Positions 1 through 9,240 of a stretch of DNA of 64,000 bases are shown in pieces. A model generated the notes under the pieces. The model was not told where the DNA came from and made no database searches. It saw nothing but the letters and a program-made list of their open reading frames with translations. The stretch covers positions 2,390,001-2,454,000 of the forward strand of contig JAYJMM010000104.1 of NCBI GenBank assembly GCA_037349105.1, in the 5' to 3' direction. Both the position numbers and the translations under genes were made by a program. Within the stretch, counting starts at the first letter, position 1. Each line of letters starts with the position of its first letter. This DNA comes from Limnomonas spitsbergensis (taxonomy: Eukaryota; Chlorophyta; Chlorophyceae; Chlamydomonadales).

Positions 1-66
1 TCGGACTGGCGGGTCGACTCGTTGCTGCACATGGCGCACGCGGGCAAAATCATGGGCAACAGTTGA
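1..66 (+). CDS. possible 3' coding end of a gene entering from the left
   Basis: The + strand is open from base 1 to a TGA at 64-66 and reads as a short mixed-composition tail ending in KIMGNS. Twenty-one codons are too few to identify a family. It could be the last exon of a gene starting outside the window, or chance. No domain or neighbour supports it further. Confidence 0.25.
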   Translation, partial: SDWRVDSLLHMAHAGKIMGNS

Positions 67-179
67 GTGTGATGCGCATTTGCGTTCTTTCCGGTGACCA
101 TCTCATGGCAGTTTGGAATTCTAGTCATGGGATGGGGCTGTCAGTTGGCGTAATCAGCGGGCGCGCACGTAGCCCCGGC

Positions 180-626
180 TCATCGGGTAGGGGAGCAAGG
201 TGGCTTCTTGAGTCTGGATATTGAATTTCGCAATTTGCCCCACCTCATTATCTGCTGAATGGATGCCTCGAGGTCACCAGAGCACAGGGAGCTGGGCGGG
301 GGGCTCTGTTGACGAGGGGGGGTGCAGATTTCATCTTCCTCGCACTGAAGGAAAGCCTCGTCGCAGTCGATGTCGTCGTCCTCTTCATTGCTGAAGCCCG
401 TGCTATCCATGGAGCATAGGACTGACGTGTTGGTCAAGGGGCTGCGAACGGGTGACGAGAGCGAGCACTCCTGTGGGGCCAACTAAGGGCGGAATCGGAG
501 TTAATTGCAGGCGGATATAGGGTTCCGTCGAGGCCTGTCGCACGTGAAAACAATTGGACTCACATCGTCGTAGCATGCTTTCATTGAAAATGACAACTGG
601 GAGAAGAGAACTCCATCGCACATCAT
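180..626 (-). CDS. small acidic protein, two exons, unknown function
   Basis: This is a proposed two-exon gene of 117 residues. Exon 1 is 564-626, starting at the first of two ATG codons and ending at a good GTGAGT donor. Exon 2 is 180-470, entered after a CACAG acceptor. Both junctions are phase 0 and the intron is 93 bases. The product has an acidic stretch (NEEDDDIDCDE), a second acidic patch with cysteines (CEEDEIC), a proline/serine turn, and a basic C-terminus (ISRLKKPP). There is no signal peptide or membrane segment. I do not recognise the family. The sharp acid-to-base change in composition and the clean splice pair argue for a real gene, but expression or a homologue would be needed. 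The second ATG, three bases on, is an equally possible start. Confidence 0.45.
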
Positions 627-960
627 CCTTTCGAATTGTAGCCCGTAGTACTAAGCTGAAAACTACTACGCTTTCATGTCTAACACTGGGACACTAGGGG
701 TACGCTCACAATTCCCGAGTAGGTGAAATAAGAACTAAATATGTACGTACGGCACCCGTTAAAGAGGCAACTGTCATACGATCGCCACCGCTGCCATCGT
801 TTTTAGCGCGAATTTTCGAATTCGAAATAAATTAAAACTCATATTACTACATGCAATTAGCACTACCATACAGTGATTTGGACTTCCGGCACGTTCCCGC
901 GCTGTCGCAAACAGCTACGGCGCGCAGTTCTTACCCATTTTCAGGTTTGGTGTCACAAGC
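627..960. other. intergenic, AT-rich, no gene seen
   Basis: This stretch lies upstream of the small minus-strand gene and probably contains its promoter. It is AT-rich around 780-850. I see no convincing ORF, RNA or repeat, and no clear TATA element could be assigned. Confidence 0.5.
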
Positions 961-1170
961 ATCCACTCCGCAGAACGACATGGCGTCCCGGGGCGTCCCA
1001 GGGCATCCTGGCGTGCAAGACGTGCATCCCGTATCAGTCAGGTCTCCCATAACTCGTATGTACCGCGAGGGGGGTATACAGTATGTACCGCAAGGGGGAT
1101 ACTAATGTGAACCCATGCCTTCGCTCTAAAAGCGATTGCACAATTAATTATATATGTGTGTGTATTTGAT
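961..1170 (+). repeat. left copy of an inverted repeat pair
   Basis: About 200 bases here recur, diverged, in reverse complement at 4760-5098. Shared blocks include a GGTCTCCCATAACTCGTATG core, a tandem GTATGTACCGC motif, and an inner AT-rich edge (ATTAATTATATATGTGTG). The outer edge begins near ATCCACTCCGCA. The right copy has an extra internal segment of about 120 bases built from repeated GTCCCAG-like units. The arrangement fits long terminal inverted repeats of a non-autonomous DNA element, or simply two opposed copies of a dispersed repeat. Confidence 0.6.
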
Positions 1171-1442
1171 ATGGGCCTAACTCATGCAAAGCATCCTCGC
1201 GACAAAAGGATAAGTCTCACTCTCTCAGTGACAGTAGTAAAGCTCCCCCTCTCTGGCCCCTACCGTAAGTTTAATAGGCATAATAAACTTCTGCCCTGGG
1301 GTTTGCGTCAGCTTCACGCTTCACAACCTGGATCGCTTGGTGGCGGGAGCGGCGAAGACGGTGAGGAGGACGACAACTCGTGGCCCCTCAGTTCTGGGTT
1401 GCTTACCAGCAGTCCAAGTGCTCCGACTGCATGGTATGACCA

Positions 1443-2535
1443 GTGAATGCAGTACCACCGCACCCTGCCCTCCAGGCATGTGCTGCTTGCACGTTGCACC
1501 GCCATACCCCTGACCTCCTGGCATGCGCTGCCTGCATGCTGCAGGACAGATCCGCTCCCCACCTATTGCCCTGCATGCATGCCGGACTACCGTCCCCCAT
1601 CCACCATGGCATGCGCTGCATGCACGCTGCACTGAAGCCTCCCTCTCCCCCCTGGCATACGCTACCTACATGCTGCAATACCGCACCCATCCCCCATGGC
1701 ATGCGCTCCCTGCATGCTGCACCACTGGAACCCCACCTACCTCCTTGGCATGCGCTGCTTGCATGCTGCACCATCGCCTCCCTCCCCCCACCCCTGCCCG
1801 CATTATGCACCACCGACCCCCTCCCACCCTAACGCGTTGCCTGCATGCTGCACCACCGCCCCCTCCCTCCCTAAAGCGCTGCCTGCATGCTGCCCACCGC
1901 CATCCTCCCTCCCTAATGCGCAGCCTACATGCTGTGCCACCGCCCCCCTCCCTCCCTAATGCGCTGCCTGCAGGCTGCGCCACCGCCCCCCTCCCACCCT
2001 AACACGCTGCCTGCATACTGCACCACCGCCCCCCTCCCTCCCTGATGTGTTGCCTGCATGCTGCACCACCGCCCCCTCCCTCCCTAAAGTGCTGCCTGCA
2101 TGCTGCGCCACCGCCATCCTCCCTCCCTAATGCGCAGCCTACATGCTGTGCCACTGCCCCCCTCCCTCCCTAATGTGCTGCCTGCAGGCTGCGCCACCGC
2201 CCCCCTCCCACCCTGATGTGTTGCCTGCATGCTGCACCACCGCCCCCTCCCTCCCTAAAGCGCTGCCTGCATGCTGCGCCACCGCCATCCTCCCTCCCTA
2301 ATGCGCAGCCTACATGCTGTGCCACCGCCCCCCTCCCTCCCTGATGTGTTGCCTGCATGCTGCACCACCGCCCCCTCCCTCCCTAAAGCGCTGCCTGCAT
2401 GCTGCGCCACCGCCATCCTCCCTCCCTAAAGCGCTGCCTACATGCTGTGCCACCGCCCCCCTCCCTCCCTAATGCGCTGCCTCCATGCTGCACCATCGCC
2501 CCCCTCCCTCCCTAATGTGCTGCCTGCATGCATGC
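1443..2535. repeat. 42-43-bp GC-rich minisatellite
   Basis: Tandem units have the form CTGCCTGCATGCTGC, then RCCACCGCC, a run of CCCTCCCTCC, and TAAWGCG. From about 1820 the unit is 42-43 bases and regular. Before that the copies are longer and more degenerate. The C-rich/G-rich strand bias leaves long open frames on both strands; these are repeat shadows, not genes. Copies differ by point changes and 1-base length changes, and a higher-order pattern of three unit types (CACCACC, CGCCACC, TGCCACC) is visible. Confidence 0.85.
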
Positions 2536-4022
2536 AGTTCAAGAGCAGGTGTCCTAATTCAACTTTTCTGACCGGATGTTCTTAATTTTCTGTGATGACC
2601 AGCCCACCTACCCATGATTGCATGCCCATCGGACTTCGTATTTCTAAGCTGACCCCTTTTAAGTCTGTTCATGATGAAAGTTTGGAAATTCCCTAATCAT
2701 ATACTAATTAAGCTAGGATTCTACAGCAAATGTCCTAATTCAACCTAGAAGACTGGCCTCAAAGCTAGCCAGGAGCGCGTGCCGAAGGGCAAAGTGAGGG
2801 ACTGAGCTGTCACCCAGAGGTGCTCATGATGCCGGACTTGGCATCTCTCAGCCGACGCCATTTAAGTATGTTCATGATGAAAGTTTGGAAATGCCCTTAT
2901 CATATACTAATTACGGTTAGCTAGGTTCAACAGCAGTTGTCGTAATTCAACCTTTCCGACCAGCAGTTTAATAATGTTCTGCTATGACCAGCCCACCTAC
3001 CTATGATCACAAGATGATTGGACTTCGCATCTCTCAGTTGATCATATCCTGATTAAGCTAGGTTCAAGAGAAGATGTCCTAAATCAACCTTTCCGACAGG
3101 CTGTTCTTCATTTTCTGTTATGACCAGCCCACCTACCCATGATCGCATGCCCATCGGACTCAACATCTCTCAGTTGACCCCTTTTCAATTTGTTCAGGAT
3201 GAAATTTAGGAAATGCACACATCATATACAAATTAAGCTAAGTTCAAGAGCAGGTGTCCTAGTTCAACTTTTCCGACTGGATTTTCTTAATTTTCTGTTA
3301 TGACCAGCCCACCTACCCATGATTGCATGCCCATCGGACTTCGCATTTCTAAGCTGACCCCTTTTAAGTCTGTTCATGATGAAAGTTTGGAAATTCCCTA
3401 ATCATAAACTAATTAAGCTGGGACTCTACAGCAAATGTCCTAATTCAACCTAGAAGACTGGCCTCAAAGCTAGCCGGGAGCGCGTGCCGAAGGGCAACGT
3501 GAGGGACTGAGCTGTCGTAATCACAAAAATAAAGTGCCACAATGACCTGAATCTAGCAAATCAGCATATGAGCACAACACATCAGTGGCTTTTCCCAACA
3601 AATCTGAAAATGTTGGTCCTGCCCTCTAGAGGATTGGCCTTCAGGCTAGCCGGGAGCGCGCGTTGGAGGGCAGAGTGGGGTACTGGGCTGTCACAAAAAT
3701 AAAGTTGCCACAAAGACCTGAATCTAGCAATATCAGCTCAGGCCCTTCTGGGCACACAATAACAGTGACTATTTCCAGCAAATCTGGAAATGTTGTCCTG
3801 CCCACCAGAGGACTGGCCTCAAAGCTAGCCGGGAGCGCGCATCGAAAGGCAAAGTGAGGGACTGGGCTGTCACAAAAATAAAGTGGCCACAATGACCTGA
3901 ATTTAGCAGAATTAGCTCAGGCCCTTCTGAGCACAAAAACAGTGACGATTGTAAACAAATCTGAAAATGTTGGTCCTGCCCACAGGGGAGGACTGGCCTC
4001 AAAGTTAGCCGGGAGCGCGCGC
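2536..4022. repeat. complex satellite: about 704-bp repeat plus 176-180-bp tandem units
   Basis: Two near-identical blocks (about 2536-2811 and 3245-3515) lie some 704 bases apart. Degenerate partial copies between them share the phrase GACCAGCCCACCTACC. From 3473 to 4022 a different unit repeats in tandem. Its marker GCCGGGAG occurs at 3473, 3649, 3828 and 4008, giving spacings of 176, 179 and 180. Each unit also carries CACAAAAATAAAGT and AAATCTGRAAATGTTG. The tandem part looks like a satellite; the outer part may be the debris of a dispersed element. Confidence 0.8.
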
Positions 4023-4054
4023 GCGTCAAGCTGAAATGCTGATCAAGTGCATGC

Positions 4055-4335
4055 ATGAGTGGTAATTTGCTGTTTGTTGGGGTGAGTTGGGGCGAATTGG
4101 GCTCAGTATGTCCCTCTCCTATCACTCCTTCAGCCCCATCTGTCCTCCCCGAGTTGGATCTGGCTGGTGAGACAGACACAGATGCATCTAATGCCGTGTC
4201 ATCTTCCCCACTCTCACTGATGCTGCCACTGATGATCTTCCTGTCACCATGCCTTTGTTTCCTCAAAGCTCCCTTGTTCATGCCACCCTTCATCCGAATT
4301 AGCTCGAATGCTGCAGGGATGAACTGTAGTGCCAT
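4055..4335 (-). CDS. possible coding fragment, unknown
   Basis: A minus-strand frame starting with ATG at 4335 gives about 90 residues of balanced composition before running into the satellite. It has a basic N-terminal part (KGGMNKGALRKQRHGDRK) and a serine- and acid-rich part. No domain is recognised. The opposite strand is also open here, so the open frame alone is weak evidence. It may be the remains of a transposon-encoded protein, given the repeats on both sides. Confidence 0.2.
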
Positions 4336-4759
4336 CCCTGCTAGCTGTCTGGCCTGATTCGGGACTTTGATCTCCTCTCAACTCCAAGCTCTAAGTAGGA
4401 GCTCACTGAACTCCAAGCTCTTGGACTTCACTGAACCATGAAGCGTTCGTGAAGGGCAAGTGACCTTCGCTAAGACGCCTTCTTTACAGTGTCTTCATAG
4501 ATTCCGCACTTAATTCGCCGCGAAATTCTCGAAGGCAATCTTTACAAACGCCGGCAGATTGTCAGCAAGGCGAAGCGCCAATATCACAGTAGCAGAGGAG
4601 CAGCGCTCGCCCCCTGGCGTTGAAGTCGTCAGCAGCTTTCCCGATTAAATTGGGACCTCGTCCAGACACTTCCCGGGCTTGATGAGGTCTTCTCGTGTCT
4701 CCAGTGCCTCCTCTGAAGTCGATTCGCTGATCTCCGGCATACGCCTCAATTTCAGCGTG

Positions 4760-5098
4760 TTAAGTATGCACACATGTATATATTAATTGTGCGATCTCTT
4801 TCAGGGCGAAAGGAGTGGGTTCATATGAGTATCCCCTTTGCGGTACATACTGTATACCCCCACGCGGTACATACGAGTTATGGGAGACCTGACTGGCATG
4901 TCGGATGCGTCCCAGAGGCTTCCCAGATGGGATGAGCCTGAGACGCGACCCACGTCCCACTGCGGGAAGTGTCTGAGATGCGTCCATGGACAAAATGAAA
5001 TATAGGAGACGTCCCAGAGGCAGGCAGGCGTCCCAGGTAGGACGTGGGATGCCTCTGGGACGGCCTGGGACGAGTGGTCCTTTTGCGGAGTGATCCCG
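4760..5098 (-). repeat. right copy of an inverted repeat pair
   Basis: Reverse-complement partner of 961-1170. It carries the same tandem GTATGTACCGC motif and AT-rich inner edge, plus an extra array of GTCCCAGAGGCATCCCA-like units towards the outside. The 3.6 kb between the two copies holds both satellites and no transposase. Confidence 0.6.
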
Positions 5099-5136
5099 GC
5101 ATACCACCCGCTCCACACAGCGACCGACATCAATGA

Positions 5137-5505
5137 TTGTTTTACTGTACACCAGAAATCACTGGTGATAGCGGGGCGGCCACCACTTGGCCTTATCGTA
5201 CCAACCTCGGAACTAACCTTGACCGACCTTCAGGGGCTTCAGCGCGCGAGGACGTCAGAGTGAACATAGGGTTCGGAGCAACGGTTCCGAGTTCTGACAT
5301 GCAGATTTTGTCGTCGCGAAGTGCTCCCTGTTGTGTTGTATCGTTCTGATGTTTCACCGAGAACCAAAAATTTGAGGAAATCATAGGCAGAGTAACCCAC
5401 GCCAAGCTGCTTGTTGTCAAATATGAGACTCCGACTAAAGGGTCTAAATACCGTCTAAGGCTCGACCATAAGACCATTATTGCCATGCACATTGGTGAAA
5501 TCTGA
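5137..5505 (+). pseudogene. coding remnant interrupted by one in-frame TGA, unknown family
   Basis: One + strand frame runs from an ATG at 5137 to a TGA at 5347-5349, then continues in the same frame to a TGA at 5503-5505. The downstream half has normal protein composition, for example EEIIGRVTHAKLLVVKYETP followed by a basic stretch. That makes it look like genuine coding sequence rather than chance. I cannot name the family. It could be a decayed gene or transposon ORF, or an exon whose splice site I have not found. It directly abuts the right inverted repeat. Confidence 0.35.
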
Positions 5506-6258
5506 GAGCGAGCAGTGGTTGATCTCCATCTGATGATGCCAGTTTATCAGCACAGCTAGATAGCCACACCAGCCTCCATTTGAGGGACAAGGCTTGTCTA
5601 CCAGCCCAGCTCTAATAATGCCTGACAGCCACTATCCTGCTGTCAACAATCTGTCATTCATGAGATGCGTGTCAAAGATGCTCACGTGAGTGGTCATGCG
5701 ATCCTCTGGGCCTTGCTTGCATTGCCCCATGGCCTTTCTATTCAGCCATGCTGCAATTCCTGAAGAGCTATGGTTTATGTGTCTTCCACCCTTCATCGTC
5801 ACATGTCTGGGATGAGCCTGACTGAGGGATGACATCAAAGACCACGTGTAATGGTGGTTATAGGCCCCGGTTCTATTTACGGCTATGGGGGGGGGGGGGC
5901 TTTATATCGGTGGGTCCGACCTGGTATGAACGGAGTGGTTCTGGAGTATTCTCTGTAGACTTCCTTCGGATTCAGATAAGTTGATATGGCACGTTAGCTA
6001 ATTTTGATGGCTTAATTTAGATCGAATCAGCCGCATTCATAGTATTGAGACTATCATTTCAGGTTACAAAAAATCCCAACCACGGAGGCCACTGTCAAGA
6101 TCGTCGGATACCGTCATGTTCCACATGCATTGATGTGAAGATCGGACTTGCTACTCAGCAGGGACTGTGTTGGGGGTGGGGGGCTCACCCATTGGCGGAC
6201 CAACACTCGCAAATCCTTATTCAAAACATTTCATCTGACGTATGCATGCAGAACACTT
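5506..6258. other. intergenic, no gene seen
   Basis: No supported gene. The stretch includes a 12-base G run near 5887-5898 and otherwise unremarkable sequence. The open frames present are short and compositionally poor. Confidence 0.5.
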
Positions 6259-7013
6259 TCAGTACCGACTTTGGTTGCGAGTGATCATAATGGGGCAGCC
6301 AACAGCAAGGGACAACTCAGAGGGCAGATCAGATGATTTAGCCAACCTTGACCTCAACTTCTCTTGGTCAGCAAGGGAGAGCAAGTGCATCTTAGAATAT
6401 TCATCTCTAGCAGTGAGGGTGACAATGTCCTCGGGGACGAAGAATTTTTTAACTTGGGTGGCATTGTATGAATCTACCAACTCATTGGTCGGAGCTATGA
6501 TCACGTCCAATGGGCCAATGTCAGGGGATTGCCCAACTAGCAAGATCCTATCATGCAGGATTTTAAACTCGGCAGAAGCTAATTCAGCCTCGGTTGGTGC
6601 ATTCAACCGGAGGTAGTTTAGCAGTGAGACAAAGGGAGCTTGAGAAGGGTCAGACTGTCTGTGGTTAGCAGAAAAAGTGAAGAGGGTAAACATAGACCAC
6701 ATCAACCACCGTGTGGGCTGGTGTGGGCAGGCATGCACGTCACGACACTTCTTGCAAACAACAGGTAATTGGTGGATGTCACCCGTCAAGATCACAATTT
6801 TTCCACCAAAAGGGGAGGCAGCAGAGGCCTCATTGCTACACTCAAGGCACCGGTTGTGAATCTTTTGAAGCATTTCAGCCTGCAACATCGGTAATCATAA
6901 TCTGAACCGGTAAACCCAAATGCACTGTGAGAGGTGGTAGCATTGTTTCCTAACCCATTGGCAGCCTTGGCAGTGGATGCACAAAGTATAACTTTTTTAT
7001 TAACAAACGTCAA
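6259..7013 (-). pseudogene. truncated PIF1/Helitron-type DNA helicase remnant
   Basis: A 209-codon minus-strand frame (6259-6888) carries recognisable PIF1-family motifs: PFGGKIVILTGDIHQLPVV (the GDxxQLPxV box), then FSANHRQSDPSQAPFVSLLN, and a distal LAVGCPIMITRNQS box. A second frame (6792-7013) supplies the preceding ASTAKAANGL..TTSHSAFGF motif. The Walker A (GxGKT) part is absent because homology stops near 7013. The Walker B/DExS region is broken: only IMITDVA remains in a third frame, and the usual 20-30 residues before it are missing. So it is 5'-truncated, deleted and frameshifted. It probably came from a Helitron or a related PIF1-bearing element; a decayed host PIF1 gene is the alternative. 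Confidence 0.75.
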
Positions 7014-7015
7014 GG

Positions 7016-7055
7016 CTTACACCCGAACATTGTAACACTAATGTTCGGGTGTAAG
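7016..7055. repeat. perfect 16-bp inverted repeat (hairpin), 8-base loop
   Basis: CTTACACCCGAACATT at 7016-7031 is followed by an 8-base loop and its exact reverse complement at 7040-7055. It sits exactly where helicase homology stops. A CTGA follows on the + strand at 7057. Helitron 3' ends carry a comparable hairpin a short distance before a CTRR terminus, so a transposon end is one reading, but the spacing here is unusually short. Confidence 0.8.
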
Positions 7056-7209
7056 TCTGAACAATTAAAGATTGAGTGCCAGAACTGCTTTATGTGGACG
7101 TCTGAGAAGTTGGCAGTGTACCAGCAAAGGCCAGTTACTGCGCAGATCCAACCCGCATACTAACGCCAACTGCCTAGTTCTACCTACAGGGAAGCAGACA
7201 GTGACACTT

Positions 7210-7404
7210 TTCTAGCAACAGCGACGGCATGTGACGAGTAACATTTTGAAGTACAGCTGGCATCGCTGCTCACTCGAATTGCTCTAGCGATATGTAGCTA
7301 GAAAGACACGATTCTAGCAGCAGCGACGGCAGGTGACGAGTAACATTTTGAATTACAGCTGTCATCGCTGTTCACTCAAATTGCTCTAGCGATATGTAGC
7401 TAGA
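7210..7404. repeat. two direct copies of a ~95-bp unit (102-bp period) with opposed TTCTAGC ends
   Basis: Each copy starts TTCTAGCARCAGCGACGGCA and ends GATATGTAGCTAGAA, so TTCTAGC faces GCTAGAA as short inverted termini. Copy starts are at 7210 and 7312. The copies differ at a handful of positions. A third, partial and rearranged copy may follow near 7440-7490. This could be a MITE-like unit that duplicated locally. Confidence 0.65.
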
Positions 7405-7737
7405 ACGAGTGTGAAGAGTGTGAACGCAGTTTGAATCCCAGCTGTCAGCTGTAGCAGGCACGCTCCCTGGCAGTCATCGCTGTTCACTCTCTGACTCACG
7501 GTTTCCTCTCGCTTTTCCACTCGACATTCTATAATAGCTAACAACAGCTAAATACACCAGCGATGTAGAGGTTAACATCACAACGAGGTCGTGGTGACGA
7601 GCGTTGGCCAGCGGGGACAGGTTGACGACGGTCGGTTGCTGGTCGGTTTGTACATCTTTTTTATGTCTTTAAACTACTGTGTTGTCGTACACCGACGACT
7701 TGTTCATCTTTTTCATGTCTTGAATAATAGACCGGGG

Positions 7738-7792
7738 CAACAAAAGCTATTCAGTTGCCGAGCCTGTTGAGCTTGGGCCCAGAGATATGCGG
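7738..7792 (+). repeat. diverged copy of a short interspersed repeat
   Basis: GCCGAGC, a short spacer, TTGAGC, GGGCCCAGAG and GTCATTGAC occur in the same order as in the better copy at 8158-8222. This is an older member of the same dispersed family. Confidence 0.4.
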
Positions 7793-8157
7793 AAATGTCA
7801 TTGACCCGGTTGCTGAAAGCTTTCATGACTCTTTCGGTGCCTTCTTGGTCAGGATGACACACTCATTCACAGGTGCCCCAGGGCAGCGTGCAGGATCATT
7901 TTAGGGAGCGGGGATGGGCAGATCCTCCGAACGGTGCTAGAGACTGCTTTGAGTTGTACCGGGTAGGCTTGGGTGGGATGCCCTGCCTTTTGTGGAAGAC
8001 ATGGTAGATATCGTTGAGGGCGTAGACGTTTTCAGAGGCTGGGACTTCCTTTGTCTTTCTTTTCCAGCCTTTTGTCTGTCCCTTCACCTTATTTCCCACT
8101 TATCCTCCATTTACCCCCTGCCCCCTTGTGTTTGTTTCGCTATATCCTCCCAACCCT

Positions 8158-8222
8158 TAAGTTAGGCGCCCACACGGCCGAGCATTTTTGAGCAGGGCCC
8201 AGAGGTGTAACGTCATTGACTC
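8158..8222 (+). repeat. short interspersed repeat copy
   Basis: Contains TTAGGCGCCCACACGGCCG, a short AT spacer, and GAGCAGGGCCCAGAGGTG. The pyrimidine-rich lead-in CCTTTTGTCTGTCCCTTCAC at about 8068 also precedes the copy at 29213, so the repeat unit probably begins near 8065. Related copies lie at 29213-29310 and 55673-55722. It is SINE-like in size, but I see no definite A/B box pair. Confidence 0.6.
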
Positions 8223-9048
8223 ATTCACATGGGTGCAGAGTTGCAGACAAATGCAGTTGAATATCATGTATGTTTCATCAGTGCGCAATAGCCTGCGCTA
8301 CTATTGACATGAAAAGAAACTGGCCCTCGCTTAGGTGACTTGACTGCTAATCCATGCAACGGCCCATGCCGAAACAGTAGGCCCATTCGGAAACAACAGC
8401 ACACAGTCTAGCCACCCTTTGCGGCACCACACGCCTCCTCCCCGCCTCCCTTGGCATCCCCCATACGGTATACCAAAAGGGAGGCATTTCTTCTTACAGT
8501 CTGGTATGCACTGGCATGACAACCGTAGGACAATCGGTCCGGAGCACATCACTATGGGGACACACTCGGGCAGGGTTTCAAGGTCAAATGTGCCTTACAG
8601 TAAATATCTTTCACCACAAAATGTACCGCTAACACAAGGAAAGTGAATGAGAAGAATGAAGGACACTGCAGATAATAATGGCATAGCAAGATTAAGATTT
8701 CAAACAAGACAGAAGTAAGATTGTAAACATGACGGGCAAACGGGATGGCTATCAAGGAGAGCACCTATGAGATACTTTGTGTCATGATAATGGTCTAGGT
8801 GTTCTGTCTGAAAGAGATACTAGGTAATGCTTGATGCAGGAAGGTCAATAGGGGCCCATCTGACCATCTGACCATCCTCAATACTGAAAGAATGAATCAA
8901 ACGACGTTTCATGACGAGGGAGTCGCGGAGAGAGTCACAAGAAGAGTCATATCACCATCGGGGCCTTAAAAGAGCAGGGTGTGTTAAATACCTAAGCATG
9001 TCAAGCCTGATATATAATTACCAAAACGTCCTCAATTGCAGAGGTTCA
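8223..9048. other. intergenic, no gene seen
   Basis: No ORF with convincing composition. The part nearest 9049 lies beyond the inferred poly(A) site of gene A. Confidence 0.45.
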
Positions 9049-9053
9049 TTACA
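9049..9053 (-). terminator. likely poly(A) signal TGTAA of gene A
   Basis: TGTAA, the usual green-algal polyadenylation signal, occurs on the minus strand about 190 bases after the gene A stop codon, a normal 3' UTR length for this group. The link is inferred from motif and spacing only. Confidence 0.45.
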
Positions 9054-9240
9054 GGAAAAATCCTCTGAGACAGTCACAGCCAGAGCCTCACTGTCCCACG
9101 AAGATATACTACACCACACTCAAATGTTGTTTCCACAGGAGAACACACACAGTCAGTCAGTCAACGCCCCAGGCATGGCTGGGAGTCCACCGCGTATTGA
9201 GTGCTTCTCCCTAATTAACCACCCTCATCGGCACCTCGTC

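Noticed and set aside
1403..2358. ORFs across the 42-bp minisatellite
   Set aside because: Repetitive, present on both strands, and with no splice or domain support.
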